Shown piece by piece: positions 36,886 through 45,057 of a stretch of 64,000 nt of DNA. Below the pieces are notes generated by a model. That model saw only the letters and a list, made by a program, of their open reading frames with translations, was not told the origin of the DNA and did no database searches. The stretch is from Bacteroides acidifaciens (lineage in GTDB: Bacteria; Bacteroidota; Bacteroidia; Bacteroidales; Bacteroidaceae), in NCBI RefSeq assembly GCF_903181435.1, contig NZ_CAEUHO010000001.1:1736001-1800000 (forward strand), written 5' to 3'. How positions within the stretch are numbered: position 1 is the first letter of the stretch; each line of letters begins with the position of its first letter. The position numbers were made by a program, and so were the translations under genes.

Positions 36886-37758
36886 TCAGATATTTTCAAT
36901 TTCTTCTACGGAAAGTCCGGAAGCCTGAGAGATAGTATCGGTGGGAACCCCTAATTTCTTAAGGTTACGGGCAATTTCCCTGCTCTTTTCCTTCATCCCT
37001 TTCTCCAGACCTTCTTCCATCCCTCTCTCCAGTCCTTTTCGCCAGCCTTTTTCTTCCGCAAACGAGATGGTAGCCAGTTGGTCACGAAACACTTTGATAC
37101 TCTCATCGTATTTCATGCGTTCTTCTTTAGTCAGGGAAGCAATGTCCACAATCTTCTCCAACTTTTCGAAGACAGATTTTCGTGCCTTGAAAGGCATTCT
37201 TTTCAATGTGTCCATATTCTTCAATACATAAATCCAACGTTCAAAATCAGTTTCACATTCCGATTCCTCTTTGTGAAAAGAAGGAAGCTCGATAAAGATA
37301 AAACGTAACTTATCCGAAAATGTTTCATGCGTATCACGGTCGGCCAACACCACGTCCGTCCGAAGTTTGTGCGGAGCGTCTGCCAGACAGAAGTTCAGGA
37401 AAAACACGCCATACACCGCTTTCAAATCAAACTGCCAATGAGCGCCCCGCTCTCCTTGCCGGGCAACAGTATGCGATAAATAAAAAAGAGCCCGCTCCTT
37501 AAAATTCGTCTGCTGCTTGTTCTGCATCTCCACAATAAACTGCTCACCACTCTCTGTCGTACAATAAATATCGTAAATAACTCCACGGTCGCCCATGTAT
37601 TCAGGAAGTAACTCCTTATCCAAAAAAGTGATATCCGTGATACTCTTCTCGTTTACAAGCAGGCCGTTCAAGAAATCAATCAGCAAGTCTTTTGTAATTT
37701 CCTGCCCGAATATCTTTTTAAAACCTACGTCCGTAAACGGATTGATAAATTTTCCCAT
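36886..37758 (-). CDS. Rpn family PD-(D/E)XK nuclease / putative transposase (copy 1)
   Basis: A 290-residue protein of the Rpn (recombination-promoting nuclease, formerly YhgA-like transposase) family. It opens FINPFTDVGFKKIFGQEITKDLLIDFLNGLL. The nuclease core is in VIYDIYCTTESGEQFIVEMQNKQQ near residue 61, giving the D...ExQ pattern of a PD-(D/E)XK active site. The region FSDKLRFIFIELPSF is typical, and a charged repeat (KGLERGMEEGLEKGMKEK) forms a C-terminal coiled coil near residue 245. A paralogue lies at 59 kb. Rpn proteins act as DNA endonucleases in E. coli; the role here is not known. Confidence 0.88.
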   Translation of the reverse strand: MGKFINPFTDVGFKKIFGQEITKDLLIDFLNGLLVNEKSITDITFLDKELLPEYMGDRGVIYDIYCTTESGEQFIVEMQNKQQTNFKERALFYLSHTVARQGERGAHWQFDLKAVYGVFFLNFCLADAPHKLRTDVVLADRDTHETFSDKLRFIFIELPSFHKEESECETDFERWIYVLKNMDTLKRMPFKARKSVFEKLEKIVDIASLTKEERMKYDESIKVFRDQLATISFAEEKGWRKGLERGMEEGLEKGMKEKSREIARNLKKLGVPTDTISQASGLSVEEIENI

Positions 37759-37939
37759 TTTTCTTTGTTTTACGTTTGTATAGACCGAGATGTATCTGGT
37801 CTATACAAAGATACTATATTTTTCAAAGTGAGCGGTTTCTTTTCCTTTTTTTAACGTCCGCCCATTCCTTTTGAATCTTCCCTAATGTTTTCAAGTTCCC
37901 TCAAATGAGATTGACCCAAACTTGCACAACTCAGTAAAA

Positions 37940-38242
37940 ATGCATAACTTTATAGCTAGTAAAAACAAACTCAACCACCCCATCAATGAAAGCAAAATCC
38001 GAAAACTTCCCGAACAGGAAGAAGAAAAAGTATTCCAATACCGCAGCTACGGAAAAGGCGAGCTTGCCGCATTATATCTCCCCTACATCAAGCAGCAGAG
38101 CGCAGTAGCCCGATTCAACGAATGGATAGACACTGCACCGGGACTGAAAGAGCGTCTGCTCGCCACCGGCATGAATCCCCGAAGCAGACGCTACACTCCC
38201 GCACAGGTACGGCTCATCGTAAAAGTGCTCGAAAAGCCTTAA
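37940..38242 (+). CDS. DUF4248 family protein
   Basis: About 100 residues from the ATG at 37940; a TTG at 37922 would add six residues. The family pattern is clear: FQYRSYGKGELAALYLP, then FNEWIDTAPGLKERL and RSRRYTPAQVRLIVKVLEKP. DUF4248 proteins are small, probably DNA-binding, and in Bacteroides often sit beside primase/VirE-like, HU and amidase genes in mobile or capsule-linked cassettes. Here the neighbour is exactly such a primase-helicase piece, reduced to a fragment, which converges on this gene with a 3-base gap. Confidence 0.85.
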   Translation: MHNFIASKNKLNHPINESKIRKLPEQEEEKVFQYRSYGKGELAALYLPYIKQQSAVARFNEWIDTAPGLKERLLATGMNPRSRRYTPAQVRLIVKVLEKP

Positions 38243-38245
38243 TCA

Positions 38246-38842
38246 CTATTCAAACAGTTCTTTTTCCGGCAGCCAGCAGGTATTGTCGAAGATGGTATTC
38301 CGGGCACGCTGGTCGACAGGCACAGCAGGGTCATATGATTCCTCGTAGGGGAGATACCGCCCACTGACGGGGTCGTAGAAGAAAGTAGCCACACCGCCCG
38401 TTCCGAGATGCTTGAATTTCACCTTATCCACATACACACGGGTGATTCCGATTTCCTTGTCGCGCTCAACGACAATTCCGTAATCAGCCTTGTTGTAAAA
38501 ATCTACGGAACCGTTGATGTCATACATTTCCACACGCGAGGTGACACCCGTCGCAGGATTTCGGTTCATTTTGCGCGGGTGGGCGGCGACTATCAACAGG
38601 CAATTATATTGAGTGGCAAATTCAGTGAATTCATTCAACAAGTTGGAGAGGTATTGCGTCTCCGACTGCCCCGGTTTGGGTTCGTGGTCGAAGCGGTTGA
38701 ACGGGTCGAAGACGAAGATGCGGCAGCCGCGGCGGACAACGAGCTCGCGGGCTTTGGCTATCACACGTTCGGGAGTGGCGTTGCCTTTGAGGGAAATATG
38801 CGAGACGTTGTCCGCCAGAAACTCTTCGGAACGTGCTAAAAT
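38246..38842 (-). pseudogene. C-terminal remnant of a primase-helicase (DnaB/RecA-like ATPase)
   Basis: The frame is open from a TGA at 38843-38845 and has no ATG; a GTG at 38762-38764 lies inside the domain. The sequence is the back half of a RecA-fold ATPase of the Toprim-helicase type. Walker B-like IFVFDPFNRFD is followed by ETQYLSNLLNEFTEFA, LLIVAAHPRKM near the sensor position, then DINGSVDFYNKADYGIVVER and VYVDKVKFKHLG. The Walker A and primase parts are missing upstream, where sequence becomes AT-rich and non-coding. I read it as a truncated, probably dead gene of the cassette that also left DUF4248. Confidence 0.7.
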
Positions 38843-38894
38843 TCAACATAAAAATCTTTCGACCGCAAAGGTGTGTATTATTTTACATACCATA

Positions 38895-38912
38895 TATCGC
38901 ATATTTGCGATA
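38895..38912. repeat. Inverted repeat with a degenerate direct copy
   Basis: TATCGCA-TATT-TGCGATA is a perfect palindrome. A related copy (TATCGGATATTTGCAAC) follows about 32 bases later, just before the small HTH-like ORF at 38970. It may be an operator pair; no regulator is identified. Confidence 0.45.
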
Positions 38913-38969
38913 CATCGAATCTTATTTATCGGATATTTGCAACATTAACTTCTAATAAATATTTTTATA

Positions 38970-39212
38970 ATGAAACAAAAACGCAATCAGACCCTTGATG
39001 AGATAAAAGAAAACGAGCTTGTAGACCGGATATACAACAATCAAATCCTATCAATAAAAAAATTGATTTATGCATCCAAATTGACAATCGCCGACCTGTG
39101 CGTACATCTTAATATAGACAGTGCCACGCTCCACCAATGGTATCAGGGCAAGCGCCCTACCCAAATAAATTTCCACACATACACGCACGCATCTTCTTCC
39201 ACAAGTATATGA
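38970..39212 (+). CDS. Small putative DNA-binding protein (HTH-like)
   Basis: An 80-residue ORF whose middle (KLIYASKLTIADLCVHLNIDSATLHQWYQGKRP) looks like a helix-turn-helix of the Cro/XRE type, where TIADLCVHLNI and ATLHQWYQG would be the two helices. The last residues (THASSSTSI) look out of frame. A second frame with MTKHNIPYTEEIIKLIEE (39209-39289) overlaps the stop as ATGA. The two may be one gene split by a frameshift, or a small translational couple. It sits next to relic genes, so decay is plausible. Confidence 0.5.
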   Translation: MKQKRNQTLDEIKENELVDRIYNNQILSIKKLIYASKLTIADLCVHLNIDSATLHQWYQGKRPTQINFHTYTHASSSTSI

Positions 39213-39387
39213 CAAAACACAACATCCCTTATACGGAAGAAATTATCAAGCTGATAGAAGAAATAGAATCATTCTCCTTTATTTCATAATATTCTGACAT
39301 GAATTTATACAAAAAAAAAGGAGCAAATTATCATATCTTTTCATACCTTTGTGGCAAAGCTCAGTTGATTAAGGTTCAGAAAAAAAC

Positions 39388-40503
39388 ATGAATGACAGTG
39401 AAGAGACAAACAGTACGGTGATAAAAGCACTTATTGTTTTCAGGGAAAACGGCGATACGGACAACCTGTTCGTCCCCATCTTGTGCGATGCTATCCGTAT
39501 GAGCGGCATTGACGTGCGATGTTCCACAAAGAAATTTTGGGATTCGGATACAGCGTATGATATCATCCACTTCCAATGGCCCGAAGAGGTGGTGGGTTGG
39601 ACTTGTGACAACCCCGATATCATCCGCCGACTGGAAGAACGGATTTGTTTCTTCCGCTCACGAGGGGCACACTTCATCTATACACGCCACAATGTACGCC
39701 CGCACTATGCCAATGAGATTATCAGCCGGGCGTATGACATCATCGAGTCGCAAAGCGATGTCGTGGTGCACATGGGGCAGTTCAGCCGCGATGAATTTGC
39801 CGCCAAATATCCCGGCAGCCGGAATGTCGTGATTCCGCACCATATCTACCAATATACCTATCAGGAGAATATCAGCGTAGAGCGTGCACGCCAGTATCTC
39901 AAGATTCCGCAGGAAGCGTTCATCGTCACCGCTTTCGGCAAATTCTGCAACCGTGAAGAAATACGCATGGTGCTCGGAGCATTCCGTGCGTGGGAGCAAC
40001 CGAACAAGTTACTGCTCGCCCCCCGGCTTTACCCTTTCTCAAGACAGAACGACTATGGCGGCAATTTCCTAAAACGATGGGCTTCACGTGCCGGATATTA
40101 TCTGCTCATGCCACTGCTCAACCGCTGGATGAAGCTGGAAGCCGGAGCCAACGACGAACTGGTGGACAGTTGCGACCTGCCATATTATATAGCCGCCTCA
40201 GACGTGATATTCATCCAACGAAAAGATATATTAAACTCCGACAATGTCCCCCTTGCCTTCTTTTACCACAAAGTGGTGGTGGGGCCCGCCGTGGGAAATA
40301 TCGGCGAGATACTCTCCCAAACCGGTAACCCGACATTCGACCCCAACGATAAAACGGACATCGTCCAGGCACTCGAAACCGCCCGCTGGCTTGTGCTGCA
40401 AGAGAAGGGAGAAGCCAATTATTACTACGCCATGAAGAACATGAATGTCCGGAAAGTGGGAAAAGAGTACGCACAAACTTATAAAAACGCAGTAAATGGC
40501 TAA
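39388..40503 (+). CDS. Glycosyltransferase, GT-B fold (GT4-like)
   Basis: A 371-residue soluble protein with the two-domain GT-B layout. The N-terminal domain has YDIIHFQWPEEVVGW near residue 56 and the acceptor-side motif YTRHNVRPHYAN near residue 95, seen in capsule and GumK-like glycosyltransferases. The linker is VVHMGQFSRDEFAAKYPGSRNVVIPHH. The C-terminal domain has AFGKFCNREEIRMVLGAFRA near residue 185 and the donor-site region GPAVGNIGEIL near residue 305. It probably transfers a sugar for surface polysaccharide. It stands alone, without other polysaccharide genes, beside cassette relics often linked to capsule loci. Confidence 0.85.
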   Translation: MNDSEETNSTVIKALIVFRENGDTDNLFVPILCDAIRMSGIDVRCSTKKFWDSDTAYDIIHFQWPEEVVGWTCDNPDIIRRLEERICFFRSRGAHFIYTRHNVRPHYANEIISRAYDIIESQSDVVVHMGQFSRDEFAAKYPGSRNVVIPHHIYQYTYQENISVERARQYLKIPQEAFIVTAFGKFCNREEIRMVLGAFRAWEQPNKLLLAPRLYPFSRQNDYGGNFLKRWASRAGYYLLMPLLNRWMKLEAGANDELVDSCDLPYYIAASDVIFIQRKDILNSDNVPLAFFYHKVVVGPAVGNIGEILSQTGNPTFDPNDKTDIVQALETARWLVLQEKGEANYYYAMKNMNVRKVGKEYAQTYKNAVNG

Positions 40504-40604
40504 CAACATCAAGCGTCAGATCTTCTCAGGAGTGTTTCAAACATCTGCTGAGAATTGACTATATTCTCCATTCGCCGGAGTCGAACTTATCATACATAAC
40601 ACAC

Positions 40605-40634
40605 AAAAGGCTGCCCTCACATTTGAAGGCAGCC
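40605..40634 (-). terminator. Terminator after the lipoprotein/TonB-receptor operon
   Basis: GGCTGCC and GGCAGCC form a 7-bp stem (40609-40615 with 40628-40634). On the minus strand it is followed by TTTT. No gene is seen in 40504-40604. Confidence 0.65.
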
Positions 40635-40658
40635 GTTCTTCATCTTATTTGCTTATAT

Positions 40659-42140
40659 TTATTCTCCTACATAAATATTATCAAGCTGTACAGTGGATGT
40701 CTCATTCTTAGACTTATCTCCCAAGTAACGGAAAGCAATATAAACTTGCTGTCCGACATACTCTGTCATCATATAAGAACCTACATTAACAGATGTCCCA
40801 TACTTGCCTGCCACCTGAGGTAAATTAAAGTTCTCAGTTACTTCTTTCCAAGTACCTTCCGGGTCAGCAGTTACATCTTCTTTGTTTCCAGAGAATGAAG
40901 AAGAAATATATACATGCAGGGCATCATGCGTCCAATGACCAGAAGTCATGTCAAAAGTCAATATATAATTACTCTTTATTTCCAAAGCCGGAGTTATCAG
41001 CCAAGAATCAACAGCTCCATCACTAATACCATATGCTGTACACTCTGTGTAATTGTTATCTTTATACGATTTATCATACCAAGCCTGTTTGTCTAATGCG
41101 ACATTCAACCATCCTTCAAGCATTGTAGGGGCTTTAGCTGTAATCTTACGTCCATCTTCGTCAAACGTTTGATTCAAAGCAGCCTTAGGCACAGTACGCT
41201 TGTACACCCAAGCAGAACCGTCATATTCATATTCGTCAGTCATTTCCACTACGTCTGATGTAGAAGTCCAGCCAGCAACGGACTTTTGTAACTCAATAGC
41301 CATAAATTTATCTTCAGCCAATTTGAAACCAACAGCTTTAATTGTTCCGGATTGAGCATATGGATACTTTAATCCCAAATATGCAGAAATATAGGATTGC
41401 GCAGAAGATGCGGTCAGCTTCGTAACACCCATTGCTTCATAATCTTGGGGCTGCAGAAGCAGAATGTCAGTATATGCTTCCCATTTAGTACTCTCTTCAT
41501 TATATTGATAGAAAGCAGAAACCTGCAAATAATGATTATCAGCCAAACTAGTAACGCTCCAGTTATTGGTATTCGCGCTTTCTGCCGACATAACTACTGT
41601 TTTCCAACTATCCAATGAATTGGATTCCAAATCATCCGTAAAAGCAAGTACTCCATCAAATGCACCATCACTATCGGCTTGGTTATAATTTACCACTGCC
41701 AGCTGCTTACCTACAGGAGCTGTAAATTCTTCCTTTAAGAAACCTGGTACATATTGAGTTGCTTTCTTTGTAGGAGAAAAATAAGTAAACGGCAAATCTT
41801 CCCACACTGCTTTGTAATCATCAGCTGTCACTGTATAAGCCGTAGCAGCAGAAACAGCTGAAACATATTCAGGAACTGAAGGCGCAAATTTGTAAGTTAC
41901 CATCGCCGACGAACCTTTATCACACGTATAGTATTTTTTCTGCAACCATTCCGGCAATGTTTCTCTAGCCGGATTATCATCTGTAAAAGCAGCACCTAAA
42001 TAAGTGTCTGCATATTTAGCCACATTTGTAAGAGTTTCACCTTTTACATCCAATCCCGGAAAATCCGGTTCATGGTCACAAGAGGTCCAGAGCGCCATTC
42101 CGGCAATAAATATGCTTGTATATAAAATATTTCTTTTCAT
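40659..42140 (-). CDS. Surface lipoprotein with choice-of-anchor J-like domain
   Basis: A 493-residue lipoprotein (lipobox WTSCDHEPDFPG, lipid Cys near residue 20). Most of the chain is beta-rich. It ends with a domain having DSWLITPALEIKSNYILTFDMTSG near residue 390 and VYIAFRYLGDKSKNETSTVQLDNIYV at the end, the hallmark of the choice-of-anchor J / MAM-like adhesion domains in Bacteroidetes. The central LAFTDDLESNSLDSWKTV repeats the same theme. It lies 14 bases after a TonB-dependent receptor on the same strand, so it likely serves as its surface partner, as SusD does for SusC. It is not a SusD homologue. Ligand unknown. Confidence 0.8.
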   Translation of the reverse strand: MKRNILYTSIFIAGMALWTSCDHEPDFPGLDVKGETLTNVAKYADTYLGAAFTDDNPARETLPEWLQKKYYTCDKGSSAMVTYKFAPSVPEYVSAVSAATAYTVTADDYKAVWEDLPFTYFSPTKKATQYVPGFLKEEFTAPVGKQLAVVNYNQADSDGAFDGVLAFTDDLESNSLDSWKTVVMSAESANTNNWSVTSLADNHYLQVSAFYQYNEESTKWEAYTDILLLQPQDYEAMGVTKLTASSAQSYISAYLGLKYPYAQSGTIKAVGFKLAEDKFMAIELQKSVAGWTSTSDVVEMTDEYEYDGSAWVYKRTVPKAALNQTFDEDGRKITAKAPTMLEGWLNVALDKQAWYDKSYKDNNYTECTAYGISDGAVDSWLITPALEIKSNYILTFDMTSGHWTHDALHVYISSSFSGNKEDVTADPEGTWKEVTENFNLPQVAGKYGTSVNVGSYMMTEYVGQQVYIAFRYLGDKSKNETSTVQLDNIYVGE

Positions 42141-42154
42141 ATGATACTATCTTT

Positions 42155-44836
42155 TTAAAATCTAACCTTTAATCCCATATTCCATGTCCGTCCGAATCCA
42201 TAGAATACCGTAGCATCTTCCCATCCATGTCCACCTGTCTTTGCACCATTATCCAAAGCTCTCATCACATAGTTATCATTGAAAAGATTGAAGCAGTTGG
42301 CTGTCCACGTAGCATCCAAATTGGCTATCTTGAAACGATAACTAATGTTTGCATCGAATACATAAGCTGAAGGCATACGCCAAGGTTGGACAAGTTCGAC
42401 TACCGGATTGTCTTTTGTTGCCTTGACAGCCTGAGAAGCAATATCATAATCGGCATAATTACGTCCTGTGAAGTTACCACTCATTCCGACACGAAGTCCC
42501 TTCATCACTTGATAAGTAACTCCCAAAGCTGCTGTTGTCTGTGCAGAGTTGGCTACTTTTATGTCTTTCATATTAGTATAATAAATAGCTTGCTCGGGTG
42601 AACCTACTGGAACAACATTATTGTTGTAATCCAACGCTTGTCCGTTACGGTCATATACCCGACCTGCAACACCATCTTTTGCCCATTTCCAATCACCAAT
42701 AGAAAACATACCGGTCACCGTCAAATCTCTTATCGGACGACAAGTGAATTCCAACTCAATACCCTGATGCAATGCATTCACACCATTCATAATCAAATAG
42801 GGACTTTCTTGCGCACTAGTCAAGGTCTTTTGGATAGAACGGTCATTCCATGTTGTACGATACAAGTTTAACTTCACGTTCCACATGGAGGATACATAAC
42901 CGTAACCCAACTCATAGGAAAGCACTTTCTCATTACGAGAATCGGGATTGACAACGTTACTGCTTTGGGAATTCAAGAATACACCACCCGAGAAAAATGG
43001 AGTACGGGAGAAATAACCAATGTTAGCAAATACATTATGATGCTCTGTAAGGTTATAGTTAGCACCACCCTTTGCACCAAAACCAATTTTTCTCTCGATA
43101 CTTGATTTCTCATCTTTCACATAAAAATGTCCATAACGCTGATTGCTAGCAATGTTAGCATTTCCTGAAACAACTACCGACAGTTTATCATTTGAATATT
43201 CTAACTGACCAAATACACCATATTGTCCGATAAAACTATCGAAGTTACGATAAACCACATCACCGATATACAAGCGCTCATTCTGCCAAGCAACATTATC
43301 TTTCATATACTCAACTTTGGCACGGTCTGTATCAATCACATACTCACCCCCCATCAAGTCCACAACCTTAGCCTTGTGCATACCTTTATAATAACGAAGG
43401 TCAATACCAGCCTGTAAGTCCAAATTCTTAGCAAGCTTCGTACTATATGTAGATAGCAAACCTACCCAAATATGATTGTTCATATTCTTTGCCAATGCCG
43501 CCAGACTACCATTAGCGGCTTCAGCATTATCACGTTTCAACGCTCCATAATCAAATGTTCCGTCGTCACGTCTATATGTAGTATTGGGAACACCATTGGA
43601 AGCTCCATAGAAAGCAGAGTAGTTAGAACCGACACCACGATAACCATAACCACTACCAATGGACATGTATAAGGAAGAAGATAAACTGGACTTATGATTG
43701 ATAGCCCAAATATGATTCAATGAAATCTGCGGTTTGTGATAATAGTTGTAGTTTGTCCCGTGATATTCTCTACCTGCATCATCGAAACCATAAGTTGCAT
43801 TATAACGGTATCCTGCACCAATACCTACATGTTTCTGTCTTTGCCATTCTTCAATAGTCAGCTTGTCGTAACGTTTGTAATGACTCTGCGGAGCACCTGT
43901 AGCGACCAATGATAAAGAATGATTGTCACCGATTCTTTTCGCAATATTCACATACCATGAATAAGATTCTCCTTCAGTACCATAGACATATCCGTCACCC
44001 CATTTCTTTGAGCCTAAAATAGAAAAGGCCCAACCATTCTTCGTCATACCAGAAGATATACTGAAAAGAATTTTGTTTTCTCCACTATTACCCATGTTAT
44101 AAGAAAGAGCACCGCCTGTCTTCGTTTCCAAAGCGCTAGTCAGAATATTGATTGAACCACCAACAGAGGGAGAAGAAAGTTTTGAAGCTCCGATACCTCT
44201 TTGTATCTGAATGGAACGGGATACATCGGAAAGACCAGCCCAATTGGACCAATATATGCCCCCCCACTCCATATCATTCATCGGGACACCATTAATCATC
44301 ACAGCTGTATTGGCCGAGCCAAAACCACGTACCATGATTTCAGAGTCTCCATAACCACCACCTTCTTTAGATGTATATACACTAGGTGTTGATTTCAATA
44401 ATTCAGGAAACTCTTGATTTCCCAATCTTTCCTCAATAAAAGTAGGTTCGAGAGTAGAAACTGCTATTGGAGTCTTACGTGCAACGGCTACAGAAGAAGT
44501 AATTGTAACGTCTTTCAGCATCACTGCGTCAGGTTCCATACGAATAACTCCTAAATTTACCGTTCCTCTTTGGCTTATTTTCTTCGTTACATCTTTATAT
44601 CCTAAATACTTAAAGACCAAAGTTGCGTTATTCCCAACTTTTTGAACAAAATTACCATCAATATCGGTAACACTACCTTGAGAAGTCCCTTCTACAGTAA
44701 CAGCTGCACCAATCAACGGTTCGCCGCTCTCTACATCAACAACTTGCCCTTTTACTGTTGTCTGGGCAAAAGCTGAGGTCGCCGTACATACTATCGGCAC
44801 TGACACCAGCAGGAAATGAATTAGATGTTTTCTCAT
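42155..44836 (-). CDS. TonB-dependent receptor with carboxypeptidase-like domain
   Basis: About 893 residues from MRKHLIHFLLVSVPIVC; a longer start at 44893 would overlap the TACCTTTG -7-like element (44891-44898). Signal peptide, then a carboxypeptidase-regulatory domain (VKGQVVDVESGEPLIGAAVTVEGTSQG), a plug domain with FPELLKSTPSVYTSKEGGGYGDSEI and VMINGVPMNDMEWGGIYWSNW near residues 180-220, and a large barrel. It is shorter than typical SusC proteins and is paired with a choice-of-anchor J lipoprotein. It imports an unknown, probably large, ligand across the outer membrane using TonB energy. Confidence 0.92.
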   Translation of the reverse strand: MRKHLIHFLLVSVPIVCTATSAFAQTTVKGQVVDVESGEPLIGAAVTVEGTSQGSVTDIDGNFVQKVGNNATLVFKYLGYKDVTKKISQRGTVNLGVIRMEPDAVMLKDVTITSSVAVARKTPIAVSTLEPTFIEERLGNQEFPELLKSTPSVYTSKEGGGYGDSEIMVRGFGSANTAVMINGVPMNDMEWGGIYWSNWAGLSDVSRSIQIQRGIGASKLSSPSVGGSINILTSALETKTGGALSYNMGNSGENKILFSISSGMTKNGWAFSILGSKKWGDGYVYGTEGESYSWYVNIAKRIGDNHSLSLVATGAPQSHYKRYDKLTIEEWQRQKHVGIGAGYRYNATYGFDDAGREYHGTNYNYYHKPQISLNHIWAINHKSSLSSSLYMSIGSGYGYRGVGSNYSAFYGASNGVPNTTYRRDDGTFDYGALKRDNAEAANGSLAALAKNMNNHIWVGLLSTYSTKLAKNLDLQAGIDLRYYKGMHKAKVVDLMGGEYVIDTDRAKVEYMKDNVAWQNERLYIGDVVYRNFDSFIGQYGVFGQLEYSNDKLSVVVSGNANIASNQRYGHFYVKDEKSSIERKIGFGAKGGANYNLTEHHNVFANIGYFSRTPFFSGGVFLNSQSSNVVNPDSRNEKVLSYELGYGYVSSMWNVKLNLYRTTWNDRSIQKTLTSAQESPYLIMNGVNALHQGIELEFTCRPIRDLTVTGMFSIGDWKWAKDGVAGRVYDRNGQALDYNNNVVPVGSPEQAIYYTNMKDIKVANSAQTTAALGVTYQVMKGLRVGMSGNFTGRNYADYDIASQAVKATKDNPVVELVQPWRMPSAYVFDANISYRFKIANLDATWTANCFNLFNDNYVMRALDNGAKTGGHGWEDATVFYGFGRTWNMGLKVRF

Positions 44837-44976
44837 AAAATTCTCTTTGTTAATTAATGAAAATCGTTTATTAATTATTGTTTGCTCAAGCAAAGGTAAT
44901 TGATATTATTTAAACCTACGTTCCATTCCTGCTACAAAATTTTAAGAGAGATAAACATCTTATTGCGTTAAGAAAC

Positions 44977-45010
44977 AAAAAAAGCCCTGCGAGTTCTTGC
45001 AGAGCCTTTT
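44977..45010. terminator. Terminator downstream of ettA
   Basis: GCCCTGC (44984-44990) pairs with GCAGAGC (44999-45005), with one G-U pair. On the minus strand it is followed by a T run, ending the ettA transcript; it has T's on the other side as well. Confidence 0.78.
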
Positions 45011-45057
45011 ATTCTGATTTATAAAGTTTTTATAAACTTCCAATCTATTATCAAATC

